NCBI RefSeq assembly: GCF_013410065.1
Contig: NZ_JACCCW010000001.1
Location: forward strand, 434,001-498,000
From: Granulicella arctica
GTDB taxonomy: Bacteria > Acidobacteriota > Terriglobia > Terriglobales > Acidobacteriaceae
Reading direction: 5' to 3'
DNA length: 64,000 nt
Every line of letters starts with the position of its first letter. The first letter of the stretch is position 1. Position numbers and translations under genes: made by a program. Below the pieces are notes generated by a model. It saw only the letters and a program-made list of their open reading frames with translations. It was not told the origin of the DNA and did no database searches. Below, piece by piece: positions 1 to 8,511 of this stretch.

Positions 1-1
1 C

Positions 2-211
2 GCTCCCATCAGTGGGCCTTCCCTGCGAACCGCGCTCCTGCGGCTGCTCGAAGAGGAGAGCTTTCAGAAGAACAGCACAGCGACTCGGCTGCGCGTCGAC
101 TCAGGTGAGGTGTCCTGTCTGAAGGCTTTGTCGGTTATTGAAGCGGTCGGGGTCTCGCACCTACACGTTGCCGGGCCCAGCTCAGGACCGCAGCTCGTCC
201 ATGCAGGATGA
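2..211 (+). CDS. C-terminal fragment, possible GT1/MGT-type glycosyltransferase (cut by window edge)
   Basis: An open frame enters from the left edge and stops with TGA at 209-211, giving about 69 residues. The segment LRTALLRLLEEESFQKNS followed by a Leu/Glu-rich helix ending near IEAVGV resembles the last helices of macrolide-glycosyltransferase-like GT1 enzymes, where a short helix with 'LL.dpsfr.na..l' precedes a final amphipathic helix. The catalytic part lies outside the window, so the family call is a guess from the tail alone. It would be transcribed toward the oppositely oriented aldehyde dehydrogenase operon that ends at 260. Confidence 0.3.
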   Translation, partial: APISGPSLRTALLRLLEEESFQKNSTATRLRVDSGEVSCLKALSVIEAVGVSHLHVAGPSSGPQLVHAG

Positions 212-259
212 CAGCATCTTTCTCTTCATCGCTGTTTTCCGCCTAGATGCTGTAGATGT

Positions 260-2566
260 TTAGCTTGTAACGCGAGACGTCAGTAGATCCTCAATCCGCA
301 CGGGCAGTTCACGAACCCGCACCCCGGTCGCGTGATAGACAGCCGCTGTGATCGCCGGCGCTACACCAGCCAGTCCAATCTCACCAATCCCGCGTGCCCC
401 GTATTCTCCCATCATGGGATCGGGTATATCGAGGAAGGTGACATCGATCTCCGGCGAATCTGCGCTTGTCGGTACGAGGTAGTCGGCAAAGTTGTCGTTG
501 ACCGCATGGCCGTTGCGTGGATCGTAGGTGGTCTGCTCCATCAACCCCATGCCGACCCCCATTACGACTGCGCCAGCAATCTGATTCGTCGCCGTCTTCT
601 TGTTGATAATCCTGCCACCATCAATCACCGTCACCACTCGGCTCACCCTGAGCTTCGCAATTCCCGGGTCCCACTCCACCTCGACAAACTGCGCCCCGAA
701 TGAGTGCGTCGAGTAATCGTTCGCCTTCGTATCCGACCCGAGGCCGCCCGATTTTCCATTCCCATTCGCCGCGGCGAGGTTCGCCATCCGTAGAACATCT
801 TGAAACGGCACGCCGCTCTCCGGCGACTGATCCTTCGCATGGATCCGCCCCGTCGTCATGGTCAGTGTCGCTGGATTCTGATGCAGATAGGGCGAGCCTT
901 TAGCTTGTACAGCCGTTGCCAGCAGCACCTTTACCGCCGACTTCACCGCATCGACGAGCGAAGGAATAATGGAAGCCGTCCCCGTCGATCCACCGGACAT
1001 TGCTCCCGGCGGCAGCGAGCTATCACCCATCACCACCTCTATCTTCTCCACCGGAACGCCCGTCTTATCCGCGACAATCTGCGCCATTACGGTATATGTT
1101 CCCGTCCCGATATCCTGCGTCCCAGAGCTCACGCGAACCGTTCCATCGCGCTTCAGGCTTACCGAGGCTTCGTTGCCACCACGCCAAGCACCCCACGATG
1201 CCGCCGCCACGCCCCAGCCAAGAATCAGATCGCCCTTTCGCATCGACCCCACCTCGGGCGTTCGTCGCGACCAGCCAAACTTCGTCGCTCCCGTCTCCAG
1301 GCACTCCTTCAAATGCCGCGACGAGAAAGGCTTCTTATTCTCCTCGTCGATCAACGTGTCGTGCGCCAACCGCAGCGCTACCGGGTCCTGTTTCAGCTTG
1401 ATCGCCAACTCATCCATCGCCGACTCCAGCGCAAAGAGCCCCGGCACCGCGCCAGGACCACGCATCGGCGTCGGTGTACCGACATTCCGCCTCACCAGCG
1501 CCGAGGTAATCTGCAGATTTGCGACGCTATAGAGAAATGGAGTCGCCTCGCCGCAACTCTCCTCGATATCATCCGTCGGCGAGGTGTGGTTGCGATAGTC
1601 CTGCTGAAGCGATACCAGCTTGCCCTCCGCAGTCGCTCCCAGTCGCATCCGCTGCTGCGTTCGCGGCCGATGCCCCACATTCGAGAACATCATCGGTCGC
1701 GTCAACGTCAGCTTCACCGGCCTGTTCAACTGGCGCGCCGCTGCCGCTGCCAACGCCGAATGCGGCCACGGAAACAGCTTGCCGCCAAAACCCGAACCAA
1801 TAAACCGCGAGATAACCTGGACATTCTCCTTCGGTACGCCGAGAATCTCTGCCATCACCGTCAGGTGGTTCATCACGCCCTGCGACGACTCATACAGCTT
1901 GAAGTTCTGGCCATCCCACACCGCAACGGTGGCATGCATCTCCATCGGATTGTGCGTCTCCACCGGCGTCACATACGTCTCATCGACTTGTACCGCGGCG
2001 GCGGTAAATGCTGCTTCTGCATCCCCACGCCTGCTCTCCACCTTCGGTCCACAGGTAGCGCCCATCGCTGGAATCGCGTCATCGAGCTTCGTCGACACAT
2101 TCGGCTTTGCCGTGTCGTAGGTCACCCGAACCGCTGCTGCCGCGGCTTGCGCCTGCTGAAAGGTTTCTGCAATCACGACCGCAACATACTGCCCCCAGTA
2201 GCTGATCGTCTCGTCCTCGAACGGTGGCCTGCTCTCGCTCGCTTCGCCTCCACCCTTCGCTACACGAAACAGCGGCGCGATATTACCGTGGTGCAGCACC
2301 AGCAGTACCCCCGGCATCTTCTCTGCCACCGAGGCATCCAGCGAGCGAATCGTACCATTGGCAATCGTGCTGCGAACCGGCTCGGCGTACACCATCCGGG
2401 GAAAGTTGTAGTCCGAGGCATAGAGGGCGGTGCCCGTCGTCTTCAGCGGTCCATCCACACGCGAAAGCGATGACCCGATAATCGCCGACGGCGCTGGCAC
2501 CTGCTCTGCCACTTCCCTCGCAAATCCTTCGCTCGATCGGATGAATTCAAGAAACGCGCTCTTCAT
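260..2566 (-). CDS. Aldehyde/xanthine dehydrogenase-type molybdopterin-binding large subunit (PaoC/YagR-like)
   Basis: 768 aa, the molybdenum catalytic subunit of a three-subunit aldehyde oxidoreductase of the xanthine dehydrogenase family. Visible family features are an N-terminal aldehyde-oxidase hammerhead-like domain (about residues 30-160, with the start RVDGPLKTTGTALYASDY), the GSGFGGK cofactor loop near residue 260, MRGPG near 370, GTQDIGTGTY in the second half, and GIGEIGLAG at the C-terminus, where E729 is the expected base. It carries no signal peptide, so it would ride through the Tat system on the FeS subunit (3616-4293), as in E. coli PaoABC. The start has GAGGAG about a dozen bases upstream. 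Last gene of the operon, 32 bp after the FAD subunit. The substrate (aromatic or aliphatic aldehyde) cannot be read from sequence. Confidence 0.88.
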   Translation of the reverse strand: MKSAFLEFIRSSEGFAREVAEQVPAPSAIIGSSLSRVDGPLKTTGTALYASDYNFPRMVYAEPVRSTIANGTIRSLDASVAEKMPGVLLVLHHGNIAPLFRVAKGGGEASESRPPFEDETISYWGQYVAVVIAETFQQAQAAAAAVRVTYDTAKPNVSTKLDDAIPAMGATCGPKVESRRGDAEAAFTAAAVQVDETYVTPVETHNPMEMHATVAVWDGQNFKLYESSQGVMNHLTVMAEILGVPKENVQVISRFIGSGFGGKLFPWPHSALAAAAARQLNRPVKLTLTRPMMFSNVGHRPRTQQRMRLGATAEGKLVSLQQDYRNHTSPTDDIEESCGEATPFLYSVANLQITSALVRRNVGTPTPMRGPGAVPGLFALESAMDELAIKLKQDPVALRLAHDTLIDEENKKPFSSRHLKECLETGATKFGWSRRTPEVGSMRKGDLILGWGVAAASWGAWRGGNEASVSLKRDGTVRVSSGTQDIGTGTYTVMAQIVADKTGVPVEKIEVVMGDSSLPPGAMSGGSTGTASIIPSLVDAVKSAVKVLLATAVQAKGSPYLHQNPATLTMTTGRIHAKDQSPESGVPFQDVLRMANLAAANGNGKSGGLGSDTKANDYSTHSFGAQFVEVEWDPGIAKLRVSRVVTVIDGGRIINKKTATNQIAGAVVMGVGMGLMEQTTYDPRNGHAVNDNFADYLVPTSADSPEIDVTFLDIPDPMMGEYGARGIGEIGLAGVAPAITAAVYHATGVRVRELPVRIEDLLTSRVTS

Positions 2567-2598
2567 GCCTCAAATCTCCTCATGTCCATGCGTTGCTG

Positions 2599-3603
2599 CT
2601 AAGCGGTGGTTGTCGCCAGCGTCAGCGCCCGTACCAGGCAGCGTTTAGCAAGCTCTACCTTGAAGCCGTTCTCACTCTGCGGACGCGCATCCTTCAATGC
2701 CTCCTCCGCCGCTCGCCGAAACGTGCCAGCATCGATAGCCGCACCTTCAAGCGCCTTCTCCGCCTCAAACGATCGCCATGGCTTCGTCCCCACACCACCC
2801 ATAGCAACCCTCACGCTCTGAATCTTCTTCCCTTCGACGCGCACCACAATCGCAGCGGACGACAGCGCGAACTCATACGCTTCCCTATCGCGGAGCTTCA
2901 AGTAAAGCGACTTCGTTCCAGCCAGCGGCGCCGGCAGAGTCACACTCGTAATCAGGTCTCCCGACTCCAGCACGTTCTCGCGACTCGGCGTGCTTCCCGG
3001 CAGTACATAGAAGTCATGGATCGCGACACTCCTTAGCCCCTTTGCTCCCTGAATATGGATCGTCGCCTCAAGCGCAGTCAGTGCCACATTCATGTCCGAG
3101 GGATTCGTCGCGATGCAGTCCGCGCTCGTTCCCAAAATCGCCAGCATCCGATTATGCCCGTCAATCGCCGAGCAACCCGCCCCTGGTTCGCGCTTATTGC
3201 ACGCATGCGCCGTATTGCGAAAGTACACGCAACGTGTCCGTTGCAACAGGTTGCCGCCAGTAGTCGCCATGTTCCTCAACTGCGGCGACGCGCCAGACAA
3301 CAGCGCCTGCGAGAGTACCGCATAGTCGCGCTGCACCACCGGATGATGCGCCAGGTCGGAGTTCCGCACCAGCGCACCAACCTTCAGTCCGCCTCCCGGC
3401 AACGTCTCGATTGCATCCAGCGGCAGGCCATTGATATCGACCACCTGCTTCGGCCGTTCGACATGTAGCTTCATCATGTCGATCAGGTTCGTGCCGCCCG
3501 CGACAAAACGCACCACGGCGCCTTGTTGCGAGGTTGCAGACCTGGTGCCTGCCTGCACCGCCTGCGACACCGTTGTTGCCCGATTGAATTCAAACTGTTC
3601 CAT
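2599..3603 (-). CDS. FAD-binding subunit of periplasmic aldehyde oxidoreductase (PaoB/YagS-like)
   Basis: 334 aa. The N-terminal FAD-binding domain shows VAGGTNLIDMMKL (about 34-46) and ATTGGNLLQRTRC (113-125). Between the FAD domain and the CO-dehydrogenase flavoprotein C-terminal domain lie four cysteines (C125, C135, C144, C163) in the context CVYFRN, ACNKREPGAGC and DCIATNPSD. This insert is typical of the PaoB/YagS group, which binds an extra [4Fe-4S] cluster that ordinary XdhB lacks, so the complex is PaoABC-type and not a cytosolic purine dehydrogenase. GGGAG lies 6 bases before the ATG. Middle gene of the operon, 12 bp from the FeS subunit. Confidence 0.88.
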   Translation of the reverse strand: MEQFEFNRATTVSQAVQAGTRSATSQQGAVVRFVAGGTNLIDMMKLHVERPKQVVDINGLPLDAIETLPGGGLKVGALVRNSDLAHHPVVQRDYAVLSQALLSGASPQLRNMATTGGNLLQRTRCVYFRNTAHACNKREPGAGCSAIDGHNRMLAILGTSADCIATNPSDMNVALTALEATIHIQGAKGLRSVAIHDFYVLPGSTPSRENVLESGDLITSVTLPAPLAGTKSLYLKLRDREAYEFALSSAAIVVRVEGKKIQSVRVAMGGVGTKPWRSFEAEKALEGAAIDAGTFRRAAEEALKDARPQSENGFKVELAKRCLVRALTLATTTA

Positions 3604-3615
3604 CGTTTGCTCCCG

Positions 3616-4293
3616 CTACGTCCGTTGCCGAACCTGCTGCACTGCCGCGACAATGTTGGAGTAGGCCCCGCACCGACAGATATTGCCGTACATCGCATGC
3701 TTCACATCCGCGTCCGTCGGTCCCACCGGCTCCTTCAGCACTGCCACTGCCGACATGATCTGCCCGGAGGTGCAGTAGCCGCACTGATAGCCATCATGCT
3801 CAATGAAAGCAGCCTGCATCGGATGCAGATGTCCCGGCTGGCCGATGCCCTCAATGGTGGTGATCTCATCCTGAGGGTGCATCACCGCCAGCGACAGGCA
3901 CGAGTTCACGCGACGTCCATTCACATGCACCGTGCACGCGCCGCACTGTCCATGGTCACAGCCCTTCTTGGTACCGGGCATATTCAGATTTTCGCGCAGA
4001 CAATCCAGCAGCGTCACCCGCGGATCGAGCTGTAACCGATGCTCCTTGCCATTCACCCGCAGTGTAATCGGCACTGTTCCAGCGGCGGCACCATCAACCG
4101 CAGGTTCCAACACCGCAGCCGGAGCTTGCGCGGCCGCCATAAGAGGAGGGGCCGTCGCAGCCAGTCCAGCCGCGCCAAGGTGCGAGAGAAACGATCGCCG
4201 CGAGACCCTGCCTAAAAAGGGCTGGTTCTCTTCCGGCTTACCCGCTTCTTCGGTAGCTTGTTCTTTCTCTAACTCAAGCGTCTTCTCAATCAT
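3616..4293 (-). CDS. 2Fe-2S subunit with Tat signal (PaoA/YagT-like)
   Basis: 225 aa from the ATG at 4293, preceded by AGAGGG; an upstream in-frame ATG at 4401 gives a poor N-terminus and was not used. Residues 31-40 read SRRSFLSHLG followed by an Ala-rich hydrophobic stretch, a twin-arginine signal, although it sits after an unusually long charged n-region of about 30 residues. The plant-ferredoxin-like cluster uses C112, C117, C120 and C132 (GCDHGQCGAC). The second [2Fe-2S] domain uses C171, C174, C206 and C208 (QCGYCTSGQ and ICRCGAY). It passes electrons from the molybdenum centre to the FAD subunit. First gene of the operon; it would carry the assembled complex to the periplasm. Confidence 0.9.
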   Translation of the reverse strand: MIEKTLELEKEQATEEAGKPEENQPFLGRVSRRSFLSHLGAAGLAATAPPLMAAAQAPAAVLEPAVDGAAAGTVPITLRVNGKEHRLQLDPRVTLLDCLRENLNMPGTKKGCDHGQCGACTVHVNGRRVNSCLSLAVMHPQDEITTIEGIGQPGHLHPMQAAFIEHDGYQCGYCTSGQIMSAVAVLKEPVGPTDADVKHAMYGNICRCGAYSNIVAAVQQVRQRT

Positions 4294-4454
4294 GAGCACC
4301 CTCTGCCGATCGAAGTCTGGCCCTATTCTCGTCTCACAAGCAGACAGATGCAAACAGGAAGGAACTACCGTCCGCCGCGCCACCACGGAAAGACGCATCA
4401 AAGAAACGAAAAGACTCAGAGCGCAAGGGAGAATACGCTCAACCTGAGAAACGA

Positions 4455-4784
4455 CTAAAGCGTCGCCGCCTTCGCAGCAATCTGCACTCCGATTGCAACA
4501 GCCTTGGTTATCCCGTCGATCACCTTGGAGATGTCCCCCATCTGAGCGACCGACTGTTTCACCAGAGCCTCCGCCGCCTTCAACTGAGTCACGAGCGCAA
4601 TCACCGCCGGATCATCGTTGTGAAACATCTTATTGATGCAGCTCCAATAGTTCTGGCGCGCAGCGACATACTGGCTCATTAGGGCATCGCGTTGCTGCTG
4701 TGTCGTACAGGCAGCCAGAAGCAGGTCAAGCTGGGATTGAAGACTGAAATAGTACGACTCTACCGAAGAAAGGGCGTCTCCCAT
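4455..4784 (-). CDS. Small helical protein of unknown function
   Basis: 109 aa. The ATG at 4784 was chosen because a perfect AGGAGG lies 9 bases upstream; the longer frame to 4904 has an Arg/Ser-rich non-protein-like N-terminus. The protein looks entirely alpha-helical, with heptad-like spacing (VESYYFSLQSQLDLLLAA and later KQSVAQMGDISKVIDGITKA), a few cysteines and no signal peptide or membrane segment. It follows the lipoprotein gene at 4807-5748 by 22 bp on the same strand, so the two are probably co-transcribed and may act together. I do not recognise the family. Confidence 0.6.
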   Translation of the reverse strand: MGDALSSVESYYFSLQSQLDLLLAACTTQQQRDALMSQYVAARQNYWSCINKMFHNDDPAVIALVTQLKAAEALVKQSVAQMGDISKVIDGITKAVAIGVQIAAKAATL

Positions 4785-4806
4785 GGTAATTGCCTCCTGG
4801 AACGAT

Positions 4807-5748
4807 CTACTTTGAAGCCTCTGCAATCCACTGCTGCACATTCGCGAGCGTGATCGGCTCGATCCGGATCTGCATGGGCTTCTCTGTGGCCACAAGCGCG
4901 ACACGTTTAGACATCTCTTTCAACGCTTCAGACATCCCCGCGGAAGCTTTGTCGTAAGTCGCCTGCTGCTCAATTGCTCTGGCGGCAATCTGATCGCCCA
5001 CATACGGACTGAGCTTCGCCTTCAGATCGTCCGACGTAATCTGCGCCGTCAGTCCGAACGGCGCCAGCACCGGCGACAGAAACGCCGACGCATCAATCTG
5101 CTTATCCTTCAGCAGCTTACGCGCAACGGGAGCCGCAGTCAGCAGATAAGCCTTTTCGACCGAGTCATACGCGGGCTTCTCCGAGTCGAAAAATGCGGAG
5201 AGCTGCGTCACGATGGGTTCGATCTTACGCGCTGCCTCTCGCTCCTTATGCTCTTTCAGCAGCGTCACAAAGACATTCACAGCCTCAGAGAAAGCCTTGC
5301 TGGCTGCGCCATCAGAGCTGAGAGCCTTCACCGTGACCAGCTCGGCTGCCAGCTTGTCCGCCGACTCAGAGGCGTCTTTAGTATCCTTCGAGTCCGTCAA
5401 CTGGCAGAAGAGCGTAGACAGCTTCGCCAGCTCATCCGCGATCTCTTCCCGCTTGGCAAACTCTTTTTTCTGGTCGTCAAGCTGTGCTCGCAGCGTATCG
5501 TCGAACGGCACCGACAGCGTCGCGCTCTGCGCCTCGTATGCCCCTTCGGTGGAATCGATGGTCTGCTCCATCTGGTGATAGAAATCACCCAGCGTCTTCG
5601 CCGTAGAGGTCATCTGGGATGACGCCGCAGCAGCATCCTCCGACGTCTTGCACCCAACGCCTCCCAAGAGGCAGATCATGGCAACCGTTGCAACCGGCCG
5701 ACGCCCGAACGCCGTTCGGTTGCAAACAAAGCGATAAGCCCGATTCAT
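4807..5748 (-). CDS. Predicted lipoprotein, helical, unknown function
   Basis: 313 aa from the ATG at 5748, preceded by GAGGTGG 5 bases upstream. The N-terminus has basic residues, a hydrophobic segment and the lipobox-like LLGGVGC, with C33 as the likely lipidation site. The rest is rich in Ala, Lys, Glu and Asp with long predicted helices and no recognised catalytic motif. Family not recognised. The paired downstream 109-aa gene also encodes a helical protein, which suggests a small envelope-associated two-gene unit. Confidence 0.65.
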   Translation of the reverse strand: MNRAYRFVCNRTAFGRRPVATVAMICLLGGVGCKTSEDAAAASSQMTSTAKTLGDFYHQMEQTIDSTEGAYEAQSATLSVPFDDTLRAQLDDQKKEFAKREEIADELAKLSTLFCQLTDSKDTKDASESADKLAAELVTVKALSSDGAASKAFSEAVNVFVTLLKEHKEREAARKIEPIVTQLSAFFDSEKPAYDSVEKAYLLTAAPVARKLLKDKQIDASAFLSPVLAPFGLTAQITSDDLKAKLSPYVGDQIAARAIEQQATYDKASAGMSEALKEMSKRVALVATEKPMQIRIEPITLANVQQWIAEASK

Positions 5749-5834
5749 AAAGCCACCTCGAGCGATGCATGGATACAGAACCACCCGAGTCTACGGATGG
5801 GCACCCTACAACGCAAGCAGTAATTCCATGAATC

Positions 5835-6917
5835 TCAACGCAACAGCGCCGAGGCAGCCCAAAGTACAGGAGCCTGCCCATGGAAGTCTCCCGTCCGCCG
5901 CTTCCTCTCCAGGTAATACTCCAGATCGTTCTTCTTGCCCGTTCCTTCGCACACGCTGGTGACGTCGTGGTTCTGATCGATATACCCAGCAACCGCAATC
6001 CATCCCCTGCGCGCCGCCGGCCCATACGTCTTCTCCTCGAGCCATCCCTGCTTCACGCCGGTAATCATCGCAAAGCTGAACATCGCCGAACTCGAACTCT
6101 CCGGCCATGCCTCGTCCTTGTCGATCAACTGCCGCCACATCCCGTCCCTGCCCTGGTACTTCAGCAGCGCACTCATCATCGCGCGATAGCCCTTCAGGAT
6201 GCGCGCTCGCTGCGGATGATCCGTCGGCAGATCGCGCAGCATCTCGGCCATGCCCGCCGCAACCCATCCATCGCCTCGACCCCAGAAGTAGGGCACATCC
6301 GGCGCATGGAAGAACAAGCCATTCGGCTGCTGTAGCTTGTCCAGATAAGCGGCCATCTCCTTCGCATCGCGGTCGAGATATTTCCTATCGCCGGTCGCCC
6401 GATACGCCTCAAGCTGAAGGATCGTCAGCATATACATATCGTCGATCCAGTACCGCGTCTCCGCTGAAAGCCCATCGGGCTGCGGGCTCTCCCACTGCCT
6501 GTCCGCGAACCCCTTCCCATCGGCGAGGTACTTTGGGTCCTTTGTCTGGATCGCGATCTCGAGCGGAACGACGCCGAAGATCGAATCATCCACATGGTGT
6601 CGCACAGGTATGCGGTCCGCCTCTGCGCCTTCCGGCAGCAACGGTTCAAATCTCTTGATGAGATTCGCGCGCAGAGCATCGTCATGCGTCAACTGTGCAA
6701 ACGTCAGCGCACCATACCAGGTCGCAACCTCTGAGTAATGAATGGTCGCGGTGTACTGATGCGGGCTTGTAACGAAGTGGTCCGCCAATAGCTTCCCCAC
6801 CTCCTGCGGCGACGTTCCCGCCGGCCATTGATCGAAAAAATGGGTCTGTGCACTCCCCGCATGTACACCGGCCAACACCAGAAAACCAGGAAGGATCAGC
6901 TTCTGAAAGACGTTCAA
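5835..6917 (-). CDS. GH105 unsaturated rhamnogalacturonyl/glucuronyl hydrolase, secreted
   Basis: 360 aa from a TTG at 6917 with AGGAG 8 bases upstream; the in-frame TTG at 6923 sits too close to the Shine-Dalgarno sequence. Signal peptide at residues 1-24, ending near GSAQ. Family GH105 (YteR/YesR type, alpha/alpha barrel) is indicated by HVDDSIFGVVPLEIA, YWIDDMYMLTILQLEAY (its Asp pair holds the presumed catalytic Asp), FFHAPDVPYFWGRGDGWVA and the later ITGVKQGWL. These enzymes remove the unsaturated uronic acid that lyases leave on pectin or related oligosaccharides. It is transcribed divergently from the Gfo/Idh/MocA gene at 7142 and fits the local pectin/hemicellulose theme with GH35, GH51 and GH95-like enzymes. 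Confidence 0.85.
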   Translation of the reverse strand: MNVFQKLILPGFLVLAGVHAGSAQTHFFDQWPAGTSPQEVGKLLADHFVTSPHQYTATIHYSEVATWYGALTFAQLTHDDALRANLIKRFEPLLPEGAEADRIPVRHHVDDSIFGVVPLEIAIQTKDPKYLADGKGFADRQWESPQPDGLSAETRYWIDDMYMLTILQLEAYRATGDRKYLDRDAKEMAAYLDKLQQPNGLFFHAPDVPYFWGRGDGWVAAGMAEMLRDLPTDHPQRARILKGYRAMMSALLKYQGRDGMWRQLIDKDEAWPESSSSAMFSFAMITGVKQGWLEEKTYGPAARRGWIAVAGYIDQNHDVTSVCEGTGKKNDLEYYLERKRRTGDFHGQAPVLWAASALLR

Positions 6918-7049
6918 GGACAAGACTCCTCAGAATGAAATAGATACCAGCACCGCTATCGAAGCTGCACGCCCACCAGCTTATCCACAAAAAACGAAGG
7001 TAGCATCCGCAGACGAAACTCTTCGATAAACGCGCATGGTAGGCAATCA

Positions 7050-7096
7050 TACGACGAACAACATATAGTGTCGTAGTCACTCCGAACTATATCGGA
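7050..7096. promoter_or_regulatory. Two inverted repeats in divergent intergenic region (candidate operators)
   Basis: Between the divergent starts at 6917 and 7142 are TACGAC (7050-7055) with GTCGTA (7070-7075), and TCCGA (7081-7085) with TCGGA (7092-7096). Two dyads in a shared 224-bp promoter region would suit a sugar-responsive repressor. No regulator gene lies next to them and the arms are short, so this is a weak call. Confidence 0.25.
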
Positions 7097-7141
7097 TCGT
7101 CTCCCCGGATAGTTCTCGACGGCACACTACACGGAGGAAGA

Positions 7142-8461
7142 ATGATCTCTCGGCGTACATTTCTGGATGGTATTGCAATAGGGGTAGCGGGAGCTGCGAT
7201 CAGCTCCACCGCAAAGAGCTATGGACAGATTCTCGGCTCCAACGAGCGGTTGAACTTCGCGATCATCGGGCTGAACGGACGCGGCTACGCGCACCTCTCC
7301 GGCTTGAAAGGGAACAGCACTGCTGCTCGGGTCTCTCACGTCTGCGACGTAGATGCAAAGATCCTGGCGAAGTTCTCCGCCGAAGCTGAAAAAGAGTTAG
7401 GCTATGCTCCCGTAGCCGACGGTGACTTCCGCAAGGTACTCGAATCGAAGGACGTCGACGTCATCACTATCGCGACGCCCGATCACTGGCATGCACCGAT
7501 GGCGCTGCTCGGTCTTCAGGCAGGCAAGCATGTGTATGTCGAAAAACCCTCCAGCCACAACCCACGCGAAGGAGAGATCCTCGTAGCCGCGCAAAAGAAA
7601 TACGGCAAGCTCGTGCAGGTGGGCGATCAGCAGCGTTCTTCACCGCACACCATCAAGATCATCGGTCAGATCCACGATGGCCTGATCGGTCGCGCCTACT
7701 ACGGCAAGGCCTGGTATGTGAACACGCGCAAATCGATGGGCATCGGCAAGCCTGCTCCCGTTCCCGAATGGTTCAACTGGGACCTCTGGCAGGGCCCCGC
7801 GCCACGAAGCGAATACAAGGACAACATCCACCCCTACAATTGGCACTGGCTCCGCCGTTACGGCACCGGCGAGTCCCTCAACAACGGCACCCACGAGGTC
7901 GATATCTGCCGCTGGGCGCTCGCAGCCGAGTATCCGCAACGCGTCACCGCCTCCGGAGGCCGCTATCAGTACAAGGACGACTGGCAGTTCTACGACACCC
8001 TCAACACCAGCTTCGAATACCCCGACCAGATGATCTCCTGGGAAGGCAGAAGCTGCCAGGGCATGAAGCTCTACGGCCGCGATCGCGGCGTCACCATCCT
8101 CGGGACAAAAGGAAGCGTCCTGATCGACCGCGACGGTTACGAGGTCTACGACTGGGACGGTAAGAAGACCGACGAGTTCAAGACCGGCAAACAAACATCG
8201 AGCAGCGATCTTCTGGGCCGCGACTCAATGACCGATCTTCACTTCGGTAATCTGATCGCCGGCATTCGCAGCGGCGAGCCGCTCCACTCGCCTATCGTTG
8301 TAGCCAACGTCAGCGTCACGATGCTACAGCTCTCGAACATCGCCTACTTCGTCAACCGCGAGCTGAAGCTGGACACCGCCACCGGCCACATCCAAAGTGA
8401 CTCCGAAGCCATGACCATGTGGGATCGCAAGTACGAGAAGGGCTGGGAGATGCGCATCTGA
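7142..8461 (+). CDS. Gfo/Idh/MocA-family oxidoreductase with Tat signal
   Basis: 439 aa; GGAGGAAG lies just before the ATG. MISRRTFLDGIAIGVAGAA is a twin-arginine signal at the extreme N-terminus, so the enzyme is probably exported. A Rossmann domain follows (NFAIIGLNGRGYAHL, about residues 39-53), then the family motif VYVEKPSSHN with the EKP lysine, and a C-terminal substrate domain rich in aromatics (NWDLWQGPAPRSEY, YNWHWLRRYGTGE). Exported members of this family in Acidobacteriota and Bacteroidota act on sugars or glycosides, often with tightly bound NAD(P). The substrate is unknown. It ends at a strong bidirectional terminator (8476-8511). Confidence 0.82.
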   Translation: MISRRTFLDGIAIGVAGAAISSTAKSYGQILGSNERLNFAIIGLNGRGYAHLSGLKGNSTAARVSHVCDVDAKILAKFSAEAEKELGYAPVADGDFRKVLESKDVDVITIATPDHWHAPMALLGLQAGKHVYVEKPSSHNPREGEILVAAQKKYGKLVQVGDQQRSSPHTIKIIGQIHDGLIGRAYYGKAWYVNTRKSMGIGKPAPVPEWFNWDLWQGPAPRSEYKDNIHPYNWHWLRRYGTGESLNNGTHEVDICRWALAAEYPQRVTASGGRYQYKDDWQFYDTLNTSFEYPDQMISWEGRSCQGMKLYGRDRGVTILGTKGSVLIDRDGYEVYDWDGKKTDEFKTGKQTSSSDLLGRDSMTDLHFGNLIAGIRSGEPLHSPIVVANVSVTMLQLSNIAYFVNRELKLDTATGHIQSDSEAMTMWDRKYEKGWEMRI

Positions 8462-8475
8462 CGCATAGGCCCCAA

Positions 8476-8511
8476 CAAGACAACGGCTACCGTGAGGTAG
8501 CCGTTGTCTTG
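8476..8511. terminator. Perfect 16-bp hairpin, bidirectional terminator
   Basis: CAAGACAACGGCTACC (8476-8491), loop GTGA, then the exact reverse complement (8496-8511). It lies between the convergent 7142 and 8487 genes. The GH35 stop codon and last codons lie inside the hairpin, so it must be tolerated as coding sequence. Uridine tracts are weak on both sides. Confidence 0.75.

Noticed and set aside
800..2473. 557-aa plus-strand open frame
   Set aside because: Antisense to the molybdopterin subunit; Arg/His-rich, no motif and no ribosome site.
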